A stretch of 64,000 bases of DNA from Clostridiales bacterium (GTDB lineage Bacteria > Bacillota > Clostridia > Oscillospirales > Oscillospiraceae). The position numbers and the translations under genes were made by a program. Positions 51,196 through 60,453 of this stretch are shown here, one piece after another (within the stretch, counting starts at the first letter, position 1; each line of letters opens with the position of its first letter). Where the stretch lies: the NCBI GenBank assembly GCA_003150355.1, contig QAMJ01000011.1, forward strand, positions 1-64,000, in the 5' to 3' direction. Under the pieces are notes generated by a model, which was given only the letters and a program-made list of their open reading frames with translations, made no database searches and was not told the DNA's origin.

Positions 51196-52632
51196 TTATT
51201 CGCCGTCGTCGGTATAGGTGCATACCTTGCCGACGTTGAGTATCATGTTCGGGTCAAAGACCTGCTTGATCTGAGCCATAAGGTTGAATGCGGCCTCGCC
51301 GACGGATTCCTTGAGGTACTCCTTCTTCGCGTGGCCGATGGCGTGCTCGCCGGAGACCTGACCTTCAAACTCAGTGCACTTGGCATAGCACTTGTCCATG
51401 ATGACCTTGACCTTGGGAATGAACTCTTCCCGCGTCATGGTGTTGGAGCAGCAGTAGATATGCAGGTTGCCGTCGCCGGCGTGGCCGAAGTTGCGGATCT
51501 TTATCCCCTGCTCCGCGCCGACTTCGCGGACATAGACGAGAAACTCCGCGATCCTGTCGACAGGGACAACGACGTCCATCTCGTCAAGAAGCTTGGTGTC
51601 GGCCTCGATCGCGGTCAGGAACGAACTGCGCGCCGCCCATACTTCCTTCTTCAGCGACGGGGTATCAACGACGAGAACGTCCATCGCGCCGACCTTCTCG
51701 GCGACTTCGCCGAGCTTTTCCATTTTGAGGTAAAGCTCATCCTCGCTGTTGCCGACGAGCGTGACAAGGATGCAAGCGCCGACGGCCTTGCCGCCCACCT
51801 CAGTGGGGAAGATGGCGTTGCCGGTGAACGCGGCAGAGCTTTTGACGATGTCCGCGTCCATGAACTCAATGGACTGAGGATCGAGGTTCGCAAGCTTTAT
51901 CGATGGCACAGACGCGATGGCGTCGGCAAGCTCGGCAAAGGGCAGGATCAGGGACACATCGCAGGCGGGCGCGGGGATGAGCTTGAGCGTAAGCTCGGTG
52001 ATGATGCCGAGGGTGCCCTCGGAGCCGCAGATCAGGTGCAGCAGGCTGTAGCCGGAGCTGGTCTTACAGACGGTCTTGCCGAGCTTCATTATCTCACCGC
52101 TCGGGAGGACGACGGTCATCGCCATGACATAGTCACGCGTGACGCCGTACTTGACAGCGCGCATGCCGCCGGCGTTGGTGCTGACATTGCCGCCGACCGT
52201 CGCGGTCTTTTCGCCGGGATCGGGAGGATAGAACAGGCCGTGAGCCTGAGCATCCGCTGCGAGATCGCAGAGCCTTACGCCGACCTGGGTGTGTACGCAG
52301 AGATTCTTCATATCGTAGCTGAGGATCTTGTTCATGCGCGCCGTGCAGATAATTACGCCGCCGTTCAGTGCGACCGCGCCGCCGACAAGGCCGGTGCCCG
52401 CGCCGCGCGGGGTAACGGGGATGAGGTTCTCATTGCAGAGCTTCATGATCGCCGCGACCTCTTCGGTGCTCTCCACCTCGCATACCGCTTCGGGGAAGCG
52501 CTTGCCGTAGATGGGCATTTCGTCGTGGCAGTAGTCCTCGGGAATGCTGCCGTCAAAATAGAATCTCTCCTCACCGACGATCGCCTTGAGCTTTTCGGCG
52601 AGGTCAGCGGTAATCTTGTTGTATTTGGCCAT
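51196..52632 (-). CDS. FAD-binding oxidase of the GlcD/lactate dehydrogenase type
   Basis: 478 residues. FAD_binding_4 domain: VTPRGAGTGLVGGAVALNGG, VGGNVSTNAGGMRAVKYGVT. FAD-oxidase C-terminal domain: RNFGHAGDGNLHIYC and GEHAIGHAKKEYL with the catalytic His region. It oxidises a 2-hydroxy acid such as lactate or glycolate, probably passing electrons to ETF. No adjacent ETF genes are seen, so the acceptor is not known. AAGGAG before ATG 52632. Confidence 0.87.
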   Translation of the reverse strand: MAKYNKITADLAEKLKAIVGEERFYFDGSIPEDYCHDEMPIYGKRFPEAVCEVESTEEVAAIMKLCNENLIPVTPRGAGTGLVGGAVALNGGVIICTARMNKILSYDMKNLCVHTQVGVRLCDLAADAQAHGLFYPPDPGEKTATVGGNVSTNAGGMRAVKYGVTRDYVMAMTVVLPSGEIMKLGKTVCKTSSGYSLLHLICGSEGTLGIITELTLKLIPAPACDVSLILPFAELADAIASVPSIKLANLDPQSIEFMDADIVKSSAAFTGNAIFPTEVGGKAVGACILVTLVGNSEDELYLKMEKLGEVAEKVGAMDVLVVDTPSLKKEVWAARSSFLTAIEADTKLLDEMDVVVPVDRIAEFLVYVREVGAEQGIKIRNFGHAGDGNLHIYCCSNTMTREEFIPKVKVIMDKCYAKCTEFEGQVSGEHAIGHAKKEYLKESVGEAAFNLMAQIKQVFDPNMILNVGKVCTYTDDGE

Positions 52633-52726
52633 GCTTTTATCTCCTTAAAGTATTTTTATCCTTACGCAAATCCCGGCGTCCGGGACGCGGTCTGTACTGT
52701 TATTCATGCACCATTCACTGCCTGTC

Positions 52727-52755
52727 AGCATACCATAAAGCCGTTTTTAAGGCAA
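52727..52755 (-). promoter_or_regulatory. Promoter of the FAD oxidase gene
   Basis: Minus strand TTGCCT (52755-52750), 17-nt spacer, TATGCT (52732-52727). Confidence 0.55.
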
Positions 52756-52833
52756 GTGGTAATTGGGGATTGCGCCCTTGCATTTGGTACTCAAGTAGCT
52801 CAGTAAAGTTTCTTTAGAACATCGCTCAAACTT

Positions 52834-55548
52834 TCACGATTGCAGTGCAGACAGTAAGGCTGCTTCAACTTTTTTCTGCTCGCCGCTGCCATCCGTTCTG
52901 AGCCGCAGCAGCTGAATGCCGCATTTCTCTAAAATGCAGGTCTTCTTTTCATCCCTCTCCGCCTGATTGCTGCCGTATTCATGGAAGCGTGTCCCATCTA
53001 CTTCGATTGCCAATACAGGCTGTTTGTCCATCTTCCTGAACAGCAGGAAATCCACATGAGTAAGTTGGTTCCGAGCATACATGCATTCATTCTCCGAAAG
53101 GGATGAATAGTCCTTAATCAGCATCGCGAGTGAAACATGTACAGCACAGTCAACAGCAGAAAATATCTCCTCTGACAGCACGGTTTGTATTATAGCGTAC
53201 ATGAGATTTTCGGAATCATATTCCGATACCCGTTTGTGCTTTTGCAGATACTCTCGGCGCTGCTCTGCATAGCCTTGATAAAGCATATCAAACACAGAGT
53301 ACACTTGGCTTTGTATGACTTCAAAGTTGTTGTACTCAATGTACCGCATCAGATCCCCATAATTTGTCTGGTTATTGCGTGAATCCTGCGACGTGACAAC
53401 CGTGAGTGAATGAACCGCGCGCGATACTGCAACGTTCAGCATATGCGGGTCATCAACAAAATCTGAAATTACGTTGTCAACAGACGTGAGGATGATTGCG
53501 TCTTTCTCACGTCCCTGAAATTTATGAACCGTATCGACCTCATAACTATCGCCCAGCTGCCTGCGTATCGCGGAGACCTGATCACGGTATGGCGTTATAA
53601 TACCAATGCTATTGTAATTTTTTTGCCTAAGGTGCGGGATCACCTCCTGCTGGATCACGTCGATCTGACGTTGATTTGTGCGTCCCCGCGCATGGTTTCC
53701 CGCAACTGTACGGTACATTGTCAACGCATCAGGTTCGTTATTATCCTTTGTCATAATAATCAGCTGCCCGTTATAGAACTTCTGATTGCAAAAGTCGATG
53801 ATCTTCGGATGGCAGCGGTAGTGCTCTCGCAGCAGTGTGGTAGGTGCATCCGGCCATGTTTCCAAAGCGGAAAGAAGCATGCTGTGTGTAGAGAAATGGT
53901 ATCTCTCCTCAAGAGAATATTTTTGCCAAATTGCATCGCTTATTTCGATATCAGCCTCCGTCACTACATTTGGAAGCTGCTTCAAGTCTCCGACTATCAC
54001 GATATTTTTCGCGCATGAGAACGCCAGCACCCCGGTAGCTAAATCGACCTGTGATGCTTCGTCGACGATAATATAATCATAAACATGATTGGGATTCAAC
54101 GTACCCTTGATCGAATATGTAGTGCTAAGTACAACGGGATACTCGCGAGTAAAATCTTCAGAATTCCAACGGAAGTCCCCTATCTCATAGCGTATTCGGC
54201 CATTCTGCCAGTGATACCGCGCAGCAAGCTCTGCCCGGAACAGTCGGAGAGATTTCTGCGTAAGCTCTTCCATCTTTGCGTCAAAAGCATAGTTGGAAAG
54301 CTTCTGCGTCAGCAGCAGCTTTTCATCTTCCAGCTCTTGTTTTTTTACTATGTAGAACTGATTCTGTAAATATGGAATGGCTGTTTCCGATGCGTTAAGA
54401 AGAAACCTAAGCGAATTCAGCCCAAAGCGGAAAAATATAGACAGTCTCTGAAAAAGCCCAAATGTTGACTTGCTCTCAAAATGCCGTTCGAGCTCCATCC
54501 AAAGAGCAAAGATTTTCTTAGAAGACAGCCGGCCCCAATTCCATGCCGGTATTTCTCCGTAGGTATCATAGTATTCCTCAAAGTAGTGCTGCTCCGGGAC
54601 AAGTCGTAAAAGCTCCTGCTCAATTTCTGCAATACGGTTTTTATTATTCAGCATATCATTGAGTTCTTTTGAAAGGACTTTGACTTCTTCCTCAAGCGCG
54701 CAACAAGCTTCTGCCTGCAATTCCCAGCTTTTCATATTGGGATATGCGCCTGTCTGACTGTCCAAGAAAGCCTGCCTGTTGGCGACGCTGCCAAGAAACG
54801 CAGTCAGAAATGCAGCATTTTTCTTCTCCAGCTTTTCAACAACGTTATGCGTTGCGGAGTTATTATTGGAAACGACCGCTACGGTTTTACCGTTCAGCAC
54901 AATATTAGCAATAATGTTGAGGATCGTCTGTGTTTTTCCGGTGCCTGGCGGTCCCTGAATTATGCTGATTTTGGAAGAAAGCGCACGTTCTACTGCCAAC
55001 TTCTGGCTTTGATTCAATCCGAAAGGGTAAATAATTGTATCCGGCTTACGCGGCATTTCAGCCGGTTTATACGGATCAAAATAATTTGCCGATACAGTAT
55101 CATCACTTACTGCCTGAATTTTTTCATACTGCGCATTCAGAATGTTAAAATCATTCTCTTTCAGGCTTACTGCTGCCGCAGTCTCTTTGAAATAATCAAA
55201 TACTTCCCGGTTCTTGCTGTCTGACAAACAGTTTGTCTGAATCTGTACATCGTTTTTTTGAAATGACATATCCTTTTTGCCGCCGCGGACTATACGATAA
55301 TACGAGCCAAAATCAAGGATGCTGTCAATACCTGTGATCGTTTTCCCGTTTGCTTTTACTATGACTTGTCCCGGATCAATATACTTCTGGAGCGGCAGCA
55401 ATTCTACATTGCTGATATTGAATTTATATGTCCTATCAGGAGCACTGGTATAAACGACCTCACATTTATCATTGTTGAACCGCAGCCTTGCAACTTCATC
55501 CGTTTGATCCTTGCCCTTTATAATAATTAGATTTTTCCGTGCATCCAT
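52834..55548 (-). CDS. SF1 helicase with C-terminal DUF2726-like nuclease domain
   Basis: 904 residues. Helicase motif I is IQGPPGTGKTQTILN, motif II YIIVDEASQVD, motif III VGDLKQLPNV, motif V/VI DTVHKFQGREKDAIILT and MLNVAVSRAVHSLTVV, as in UPF1/Dna2-like SF1B enzymes. The last about 110 residues (HVDFLLFRK, VLAIEVDGTRFHEYG) look like a PD-(D/E)XK or DUF2726 nuclease. The start is ATG 55548 with GGAG 9 nt upstream; the open frame extends to 55605. The gene is more AT-rich than its neighbours, suggesting transfer. Function in repair or defence is not known. Confidence 0.8.
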   Translation of the reverse strand: MDARKNLIIIKGKDQTDEVARLRFNNDKCEVVYTSAPDRTYKFNISNVELLPLQKYIDPGQVIVKANGKTITGIDSILDFGSYYRIVRGGKKDMSFQKNDVQIQTNCLSDSKNREVFDYFKETAAAVSLKENDFNILNAQYEKIQAVSDDTVSANYFDPYKPAEMPRKPDTIIYPFGLNQSQKLAVERALSSKISIIQGPPGTGKTQTILNIIANIVLNGKTVAVVSNNNSATHNVVEKLEKKNAAFLTAFLGSVANRQAFLDSQTGAYPNMKSWELQAEACCALEEEVKVLSKELNDMLNNKNRIAEIEQELLRLVPEQHYFEEYYDTYGEIPAWNWGRLSSKKIFALWMELERHFESKSTFGLFQRLSIFFRFGLNSLRFLLNASETAIPYLQNQFYIVKKQELEDEKLLLTQKLSNYAFDAKMEELTQKSLRLFRAELAARYHWQNGRIRYEIGDFRWNSEDFTREYPVVLSTTYSIKGTLNPNHVYDYIIVDEASQVDLATGVLAFSCAKNIVIVGDLKQLPNVVTEADIEISDAIWQKYSLEERYHFSTHSMLLSALETWPDAPTTLLREHYRCHPKIIDFCNQKFYNGQLIIMTKDNNEPDALTMYRTVAGNHARGRTNQRQIDVIQQEVIPHLRQKNYNSIGIITPYRDQVSAIRRQLGDSYEVDTVHKFQGREKDAIILTSVDNVISDFVDDPHMLNVAVSRAVHSLTVVTSQDSRNNQTNYGDLMRYIEYNNFEVIQSQVYSVFDMLYQGYAEQRREYLQKHKRVSEYDSENLMYAIIQTVLSEEIFSAVDCAVHVSLAMLIKDYSSLSENECMYARNQLTHVDFLLFRKMDKQPVLAIEVDGTRFHEYGSNQAERDEKKTCILEKCGIQLLRLRTDGSGEQKKVEAALLSALQS

Positions 55549-55646
55549 GGCATTTATCTCCATATTCAGTATGCGATCATTGGCAGTATTTATATGATAA
55601 CACACTCTACTTGAATAAGCAATTTACCTTTCCCCCGCCGCGGCTA

Positions 55647-55674
55647 TTGACACGGCGCGAAAACCTGTTATAAT
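55647..55674 (+). promoter_or_regulatory. Promoter of metK
   Basis: TTGACA (55647-55652), 16-nt spacer, TATAAT (55669-55674), just before the riboswitch. Confidence 0.85.
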
Positions 55675-55692
55675 AGCACAGTACAATTGAAC

Positions 55693-55832
55693 ACCTTATC
55701 AAGAGCGGTGGAGGGAACGGCCCTGTGAAGCCCGGCAACCTGCGTATGCAAGGTGCCAAATCCGGCGGTGATACGAAAGATGAGGCTTTTATGCAGACTT
55801 TATGCTCCGTCGGTTGACGGAGCTTTTTTATT
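55693..55832 (+). ncRNA. SAM-I riboswitch (S-box) with terminator
   Basis: The conserved S-box core is visible: CTTATCAAGAGCGGTGGAGG, then CCCGGCAACC, AAGGTGCCAA and GGTGATACGAAAGATGAG. It ends in the terminator stem GCTCCGTC/GACGGAGC with T6. It switches off metK when SAM is plentiful. Confidence 0.95.
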
Positions 55833-55887
55833 GCTCTTTATCGCTCTTGACCCAAAGTTCTGTAAAAATACAAAGGAGGATATATAA

Positions 55888-57069
55888 ATGAGCCATTACT
55901 TTTTCACATCCGAATCCGTGACCGAGGGGCATCCCGATAAGATATGCGACCAGATCTCCGACGCCGTGCTCGACGCCATCCTTGAGAAAGACCCGCAGGG
56001 GCGCGTCGCCTGCGAGACCACCGTCTCCACCGGCCTTGTCCATATCATGGGCGAGATAAGCACCGAGTGCTATGTTGACATTCCGCGTATCGCGCGCGAG
56101 GTCATTCGTGAGATAGGCTACGACCGCGCAAAATACGGCTTTGACTGCGACACCTGCGGCATCATCACGAACATTGACGAGCAGTCCGGCGATATCGCCA
56201 TGGGCGTTGACAAGTCCCTTGAGAACAAGAACGGCGAATATGACGAGCTCCAGAACGGCGCCGGCGACCAGGGCATGATGTTCGGCTACGCCTGCGACGA
56301 GACCCCGGAGCTCATGCCGATGGCTATCTCCCTGTCCCACAAGCTCGCGAAGAAGCTCACCGCCGTCAGGAAATCCGGCGCTCTCACCTATCTCAGACCC
56401 GACGGCAAGACCCAGGTCACCGTTGAGTATGACGAGCAGCGCCGCCCCGTCAGAGTCGACACCGTCGTTATCTCCACGCAGCACTCCCCCGACGTCTCCC
56501 TCGAGCAGATCAGAGCCGACATGATCGAAAAGGTCATCAAGACCACCGTTCCCGCGGAGCTTCTGGACGAGAACACCAAGTACCTTGTCAATCCCACCGG
56601 CCGCTTTGTCATCGGCGGGCCTCAGGGCGACTCCGGTCTCACCGGGCGCAAGATCATCGTCGACACCTACGGCGGCAGCGCTCCCCACGGCGGCGGCGCT
56701 TTCTCCGGCAAGGACCCGACAAAGGTCGACCGCAGCGCAGCCTACGCCGCGCGCTACGCGGCAAAGAACGTCGTCGCAGCAGGGCTTGCGAAGCGCTGCC
56801 AGATAGAGCTTGCCTACGCGATAGGCGTGGCGGCTCCCGTGTCCGTCCTCGTTGAGACCTTCGGCACCGGCACGGTCTCCGACGCCGTCCTGTCCGAAGC
56901 GGTGCAGAAAGTGTTCGACCTGCGCCCGAGCGCCATCATTCGTGACCTCGACCTGCGCCGTCCTATCTACCGCAAGCTCGCCGCCTACGGCCATATGGGG
57001 CGCGAAGACCTCGGCGTGAGCTGGGAAAAGACCGACCGCGTTCAGGCTCTGCTCGATGCGGTAAAGTGA
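55888..57069 (+). CDS. metK: S-adenosylmethionine synthase
   Basis: 393 residues. It makes SAM from methionine and ATP. FFTSESVTEGHPDKICDQIS, GAGDQGMMFGYACDETPELM and GGGAFSGKDPTKVDRSAAY are the family signatures. AGGAGG before the ATG. Controlled by the SAM-I riboswitch upstream. Confidence 0.98.
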   Translation: MSHYFFTSESVTEGHPDKICDQISDAVLDAILEKDPQGRVACETTVSTGLVHIMGEISTECYVDIPRIAREVIREIGYDRAKYGFDCDTCGIITNIDEQSGDIAMGVDKSLENKNGEYDELQNGAGDQGMMFGYACDETPELMPMAISLSHKLAKKLTAVRKSGALTYLRPDGKTQVTVEYDEQRRPVRVDTVVISTQHSPDVSLEQIRADMIEKVIKTTVPAELLDENTKYLVNPTGRFVIGGPQGDSGLTGRKIIVDTYGGSAPHGGGAFSGKDPTKVDRSAAYAARYAAKNVVAAGLAKRCQIELAYAIGVAAPVSVLVETFGTGTVSDAVLSEAVQKVFDLRPSAIIRDLDLRRPIYRKLAAYGHMGREDLGVSWEKTDRVQALLDAVK

Positions 57070-57116
57070 CAGCGCAATGAAATAAATAACAACGCATAAA
57101 ATTCTAATCGTCATAC

Positions 57117-57156
57117 TCTCCCCCGGCGCGGCTCATGTATCCGTGCCGGGGGACTT
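57117..57156. terminator. GC-rich hairpin after metK
   Basis: TCCCCCGGC pairs with GCCGGGGGA across a 17-nt loop. No long T run, so weak as a terminator. Confidence 0.5.
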
Positions 57157-57259
57157 CTATACGCATTTGCAGATTACACATAAGTTTCAGCCGTCTTTAA
57201 CGGAAATTTGGCGCGAACGCCAAAATGAATAAATATTCGTGTTTTTCGGAATATATGTG

Positions 57260-57288
57260 TTGACTTTTCCTCGCCGCGGCCTTATGAT
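57260..57288 (+). promoter_or_regulatory. Promoter of the MBL hydrolase gene
   Basis: TTGACT (57260-57265), 17-nt spacer, TATGAT (57283-57288). Confidence 0.65.
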
Positions 57289-57324
57289 TACGCCATTCAA
57301 GTATTCTTTTAAGGAGGGTTCGGT

Positions 57325-58152
57325 ATGGCACATGCAGCAGATTTTTCCGCATTCCCGGTCATCGGCGCGGAAAGCCGCTGGTTCACCGTGTGGCAGATCG
57401 CGCCCAACGTAAAGGCTATATTTGAGCCGCATCATTTTCAGGAAGTGATAAGCTACCTGATTGAGGGCGAGACCGGCGCAGTGCTTTTCGATTCCGGTAT
57501 GGGCATCGGGAACATGAGGGCGCTGGTGGAGTCGCTCACGGATAAGCCCATAACGCTTGTCTGCTCGCACGGTCACTTCGATCATGTCGGCGGGGCATGG
57601 CAGTTCGACGGGGCGCATAAGCTCTGCACTCCTGATTCCGTCGCTGAAGCGGCTGAGGGCTTTTCACTCCCGGAGGACGATGAGAACCGTTCCCTCGCGG
57701 CCTTCTCCATTGTCGGTACGCTGTGGTTCGACCCCAAGACCTTCCGCGTGAAGCCCTATAAGGTGATCCCCGCGGAGGAGGGCGAGGTCTTTGACCTCGG
57801 CGGCAGACGGCTGCGCGTTGTCGCCGCGCCGGGGCACTCTGACGACGGCATGATGCTTGCCGACGATGAGAACCGTCTGCTCTTCACCGGCGACACGGTG
57901 TACCCCGGTCCGCTTTATGCGCACCTTTCCGGGGAGCACGGCGCGGAGGTCTACCGCAGGACGCTCGAAAAGCTTGCGCCGGAGTTCGGCAGCTACACTC
58001 TCCTGTGCTCGCACAACTCCCCCGTGATGGAGGGCGCGGCGCTCGCGGAGATGGCCGAAGCATTCAGCGCGGTCGAGCGCGGGGACGTGTCCGGATATGA
58101 ATATATGCGGCACCGACGATATGATTTTGACGGATTTTCTATTGTAATGTAA
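57325..58152 (+). CDS. Metallo-beta-lactamase-fold hydrolase
   Basis: 275 residues. The metal-binding motif is SHGHFDHVGGAW, with further ligands in APGHSDDGM, LFTGDTVYPG and LLCSHNSPVM. Similar to glyoxalase II-like MBL hydrolases. Substrate unknown. AAGGAGGG precedes ATG 57325. Confidence 0.9.
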   Translation: MAHAADFSAFPVIGAESRWFTVWQIAPNVKAIFEPHHFQEVISYLIEGETGAVLFDSGMGIGNMRALVESLTDKPITLVCSHGHFDHVGGAWQFDGAHKLCTPDSVAEAAEGFSLPEDDENRSLAAFSIVGTLWFDPKTFRVKPYKVIPAEEGEVFDLGGRRLRVVAAPGHSDDGMMLADDENRLLFTGDTVYPGPLYAHLSGEHGAEVYRRTLEKLAPEFGSYTLLCSHNSPVMEGAALAEMAEAFSAVERGDVSGYEYMRHRRYDFDGFSIVM

Positions 58153-58205
58153 GTTTATACTGTGCTCTAATGCACACTGTCCAAAAATTAAAACGGAGGA
58201 AAAAC

Positions 58206-58979
58206 ATGAAGAAATTTGTTGCTTTTATACTTGCGCTCGTTATGATGCTTTCTCTCGCCGCCTGCGGTTCGAGCCAGAGCGCCGAAAAGACCTGGGAAGA
58301 TGAACTCGGCACTGCAGGTCTCCTGCGTGTCGGCATCGCTACCGACTATCCCCCCTACGAGAGCTACGACGCTGACGGCAACGTCGTCGGCCTTGACGCC
58401 GATATCGCCCAGCTCATCGCCGACAAGCTCGGTGTGAAGCTCGAGCTCGTCCCCATGTCCTTTGACACCATCGTCTCCGCCGTCGCCGCCGGCACGGTCG
58501 ACATGGGCATCTCCTGCTTCTCCTACAACGAGGAGCGCGCAAAGAGCGTCCTCTTCTCCAATACCTACATGACCTCCGCACAGGCCTGCTTCACCTCCAC
58601 CAAGTACGGCGTTGACACCATGGAAGACCTCAAGGACGGCGTTGTCTGCGCGGGCAACGGCACGACCGGTATGGACGTTGCGGAATCCCTCAAGGATCAG
58701 TACGGCTTCACCACTCAGGCCGGCGAGATTGCCATCATCACTGAGGCTGTCCGCTCCGGCGCTGTGAAGGGCTGCATCACCGAGCTGTGCGTTGCGCAGA
58801 GCGTGAGCGACAACAACCCCGGCGAGTTCCAGATCATTGCCGATAACCTCTCTGAGGAGCAGATCAAGGCCGTCGCAAACCTCAACAGCACCAAGCTCAT
58901 TGAGGAAGTCAACAAGATCATCGACGAGTTCACCGCGAGCGACGATTACAGCGCCCTCGTCGTGAAATGGTTCGGCTGA
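58206..58979 (+). CDS. Amino-acid ABC transporter substrate-binding lipoprotein
   Basis: 257 residues. Signal peptide with lipobox LSLAAC, so it is lipid-anchored. SBP_bac_3 fold: LLRVGIATDYPPYESYDADG, AVAAGTVDMGISCFSYNEER, SEEQIKAVANLNSTKLIEEV. Binds an amino acid or similar. ATG 58206 has GGAGGAAAAAC; an earlier ATG at 58170 has no ribosome site. The permease and ATPase follow. Confidence 0.93.
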   Translation: MKKFVAFILALVMMLSLAACGSSQSAEKTWEDELGTAGLLRVGIATDYPPYESYDADGNVVGLDADIAQLIADKLGVKLELVPMSFDTIVSAVAAGTVDMGISCFSYNEERAKSVLFSNTYMTSAQACFTSTKYGVDTMEDLKDGVVCAGNGTTGMDVAESLKDQYGFTTQAGEIAIITEAVRSGAVKGCITELCVAQSVSDNNPGEFQIIADNLSEEQIKAVANLNSTKLIEEVNKIIDEFTASDDYSALVVKWFG

Positions 58980-59009
58980 TATTATCAGATAATCTAAGGA
59001 AATACGCAA

Positions 59010-59030
59010 AGGGGGCCTCCGCCCCCTTTG
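59010..59030 (+). terminator. Hairpin between binding protein and permease
   Basis: AAAGGGGGC/GCCCCCTTT around CTCC. Probably lets the binding protein be made in excess by partial termination or by stabilising its mRNA. Confidence 0.6.
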
Positions 59031-59054
59031 CACGTTTAGTTAGGAATAATTACA

Positions 59055-59735
59055 ATGAATGTTTTTCAAAGGATACTCACCGCGGAAAACCTGCTCTTCA
59101 TGCTCAAGGGCGCGGGCTACTCGCTGCTGGTCGCCATCGCGGCGCTGGCCGGCGGCTCGATCCTCGCGCTGCTTGCCGCTATGGCAAAGATGAGCAAGAG
59201 CAAGATCCTGCGCGTTATCGCAAACGTCTATGTCGAAGTCATCCGCGGCACGCCGATGATGCTTCAGATAGTCATACTCTATCTCTGCGGCCCGGTCATC
59301 ACGAGGACGCTGTTCCACTATGTCTTTACGCCCAACCCGCTCGTCGTCGGAACCATCGCCATCGGCATAAACTCCGGCGCGTATACCTCGGAGCTGTTCC
59401 GCTCGGCTATCCAGTCCATCGACAAGGGGCAGTGGGAGGCCGCCAAGACCATCGGCCTCAACTACTGGCAGACGATGAAGGAGATCATTCTCCCGCAGGC
59501 CTTCAAGCGCGTGCTTCCGCCGTACATAAACGAGTTCATCGTGCTTATAAAGGACTCGTCCCTGCTCGCGTCGATTGGCGCGGTGGAGCTGCTGCACGGC
59601 GCGCAGGTGCTCGGCGCGAACTACTATAACTACATGATCCCGCTGCTGTGCGCGACGGTCATGTACCTTGTCATGACGATGACCATTTCGCACTTTGCGC
59701 GGAAACTGGAGAGGAGGCTGGCTCAGAGTGATTAA
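59055..59735 (+). CDS. Amino-acid ABC transporter permease
   Basis: 226 residues, HisM/GlnP type, about five membrane segments. VIRGTPMMLQIVILYLCGP and the EAA loop (GQWEAAKTIGLNYWQTMKEI, ILPQAFKRVLPPYINEF) contact the ATPase. It starts behind the weak site AGGAATAATTAC. Confidence 0.93.
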   Translation: MNVFQRILTAENLLFMLKGAGYSLLVAIAALAGGSILALLAAMAKMSKSKILRVIANVYVEVIRGTPMMLQIVILYLCGPVITRTLFHYVFTPNPLVVGTIAIGINSGAYTSELFRSAIQSIDKGQWEAAKTIGLNYWQTMKEIILPQAFKRVLPPYINEFIVLIKDSSLLASIGAVELLHGAQVLGANYYNYMIPLLCATVMYLVMTMTISHFARKLERRLAQSD

Positions 59736-60453
59736 CGCTGTGCATCTTAAAAAGTCCTTCGGCAGCGTCAAGGCCGTGGACGATGTGTCCCTGCACATTC
59801 AAAAGGGCGAGGTGATCTGCATCATCGGGCCGTCCGGTTCCGGTAAGAGCACCCTCATCCGCTGCCTGCACGGGCTGGAAACTCCCGACAGCGGCGAGCT
59901 TTATATAGACGGGCAGAAAATAGATTTCACCAAGAACAACAGCAAGGCCTTCTCGCGCGTCGGCTTTGTGTTCCAGCTGTTTAATCTCTTCCCGCACAAG
60001 ACCGTGCTCGATAACCTCACGCTCGGCCCGGTAAAGGCGTTCAATGTTCCGAAGGCCGAGGCCGAGGAAAAGGCGCACAAGCTGCTTGCCCGCGTCGGGC
60101 TGGACGACAAGGCCGACGCCTACCCCAATCAGCTCTCAGGCGGCCAGAAGCAGCGTGTGGCTATCGCCCGCGCGCTGTGCCAGAACCCGGAGGTCATCCT
60201 CTTTGACGAGCCCACCTCCGCGCTCGACCCCGAAATGATCGGAGAAGTGCTCAACGTCATGAAGGAGCTTGCAGACGAGGGCATGACCCTTGCCGTCGTG
60301 ACGCACGAGATGGGCTTTGCCCGCAAGGTCGCGACCCGCGTGATCTTTTTCGACGGCGGGCGCATCGTTGAAGAGGGCACGCCCGACGAGATATTCGACC
60401 ACCCGAAGAGCGACCGCCTCAAGCTGTTCCTTTCGCAGGTCATCCACATGTGA
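59728..60453 (+). CDS. Amino-acid ABC transporter ATPase
   Basis: 241 residues. Walker A GPSGSGKST, signature LSGGQKQRVAIARALC, Walker B VILFDEPTSALDP, H-loop VVTHEMGFARKV. GTG 59728 is used because GAGGAGGC lies upstream; it overlaps the permease stop. GlnQ/HisP type. Confidence 0.93.
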   Translation: MINAVHLKKSFGSVKAVDDVSLHIQKGEVICIIGPSGSGKSTLIRCLHGLETPDSGELYIDGQKIDFTKNNSKAFSRVGFVFQLFNLFPHKTVLDNLTLGPVKAFNVPKAEAEEKAHKLLARVGLDDKADAYPNQLSGGQKQRVAIARALCQNPEVILFDEPTSALDPEMIGEVLNVMKELADEGMTLAVVTHEMGFARKVATRVIFFDGGRIVEEGTPDEIFDHPKSDRLKLFLSQVIHM

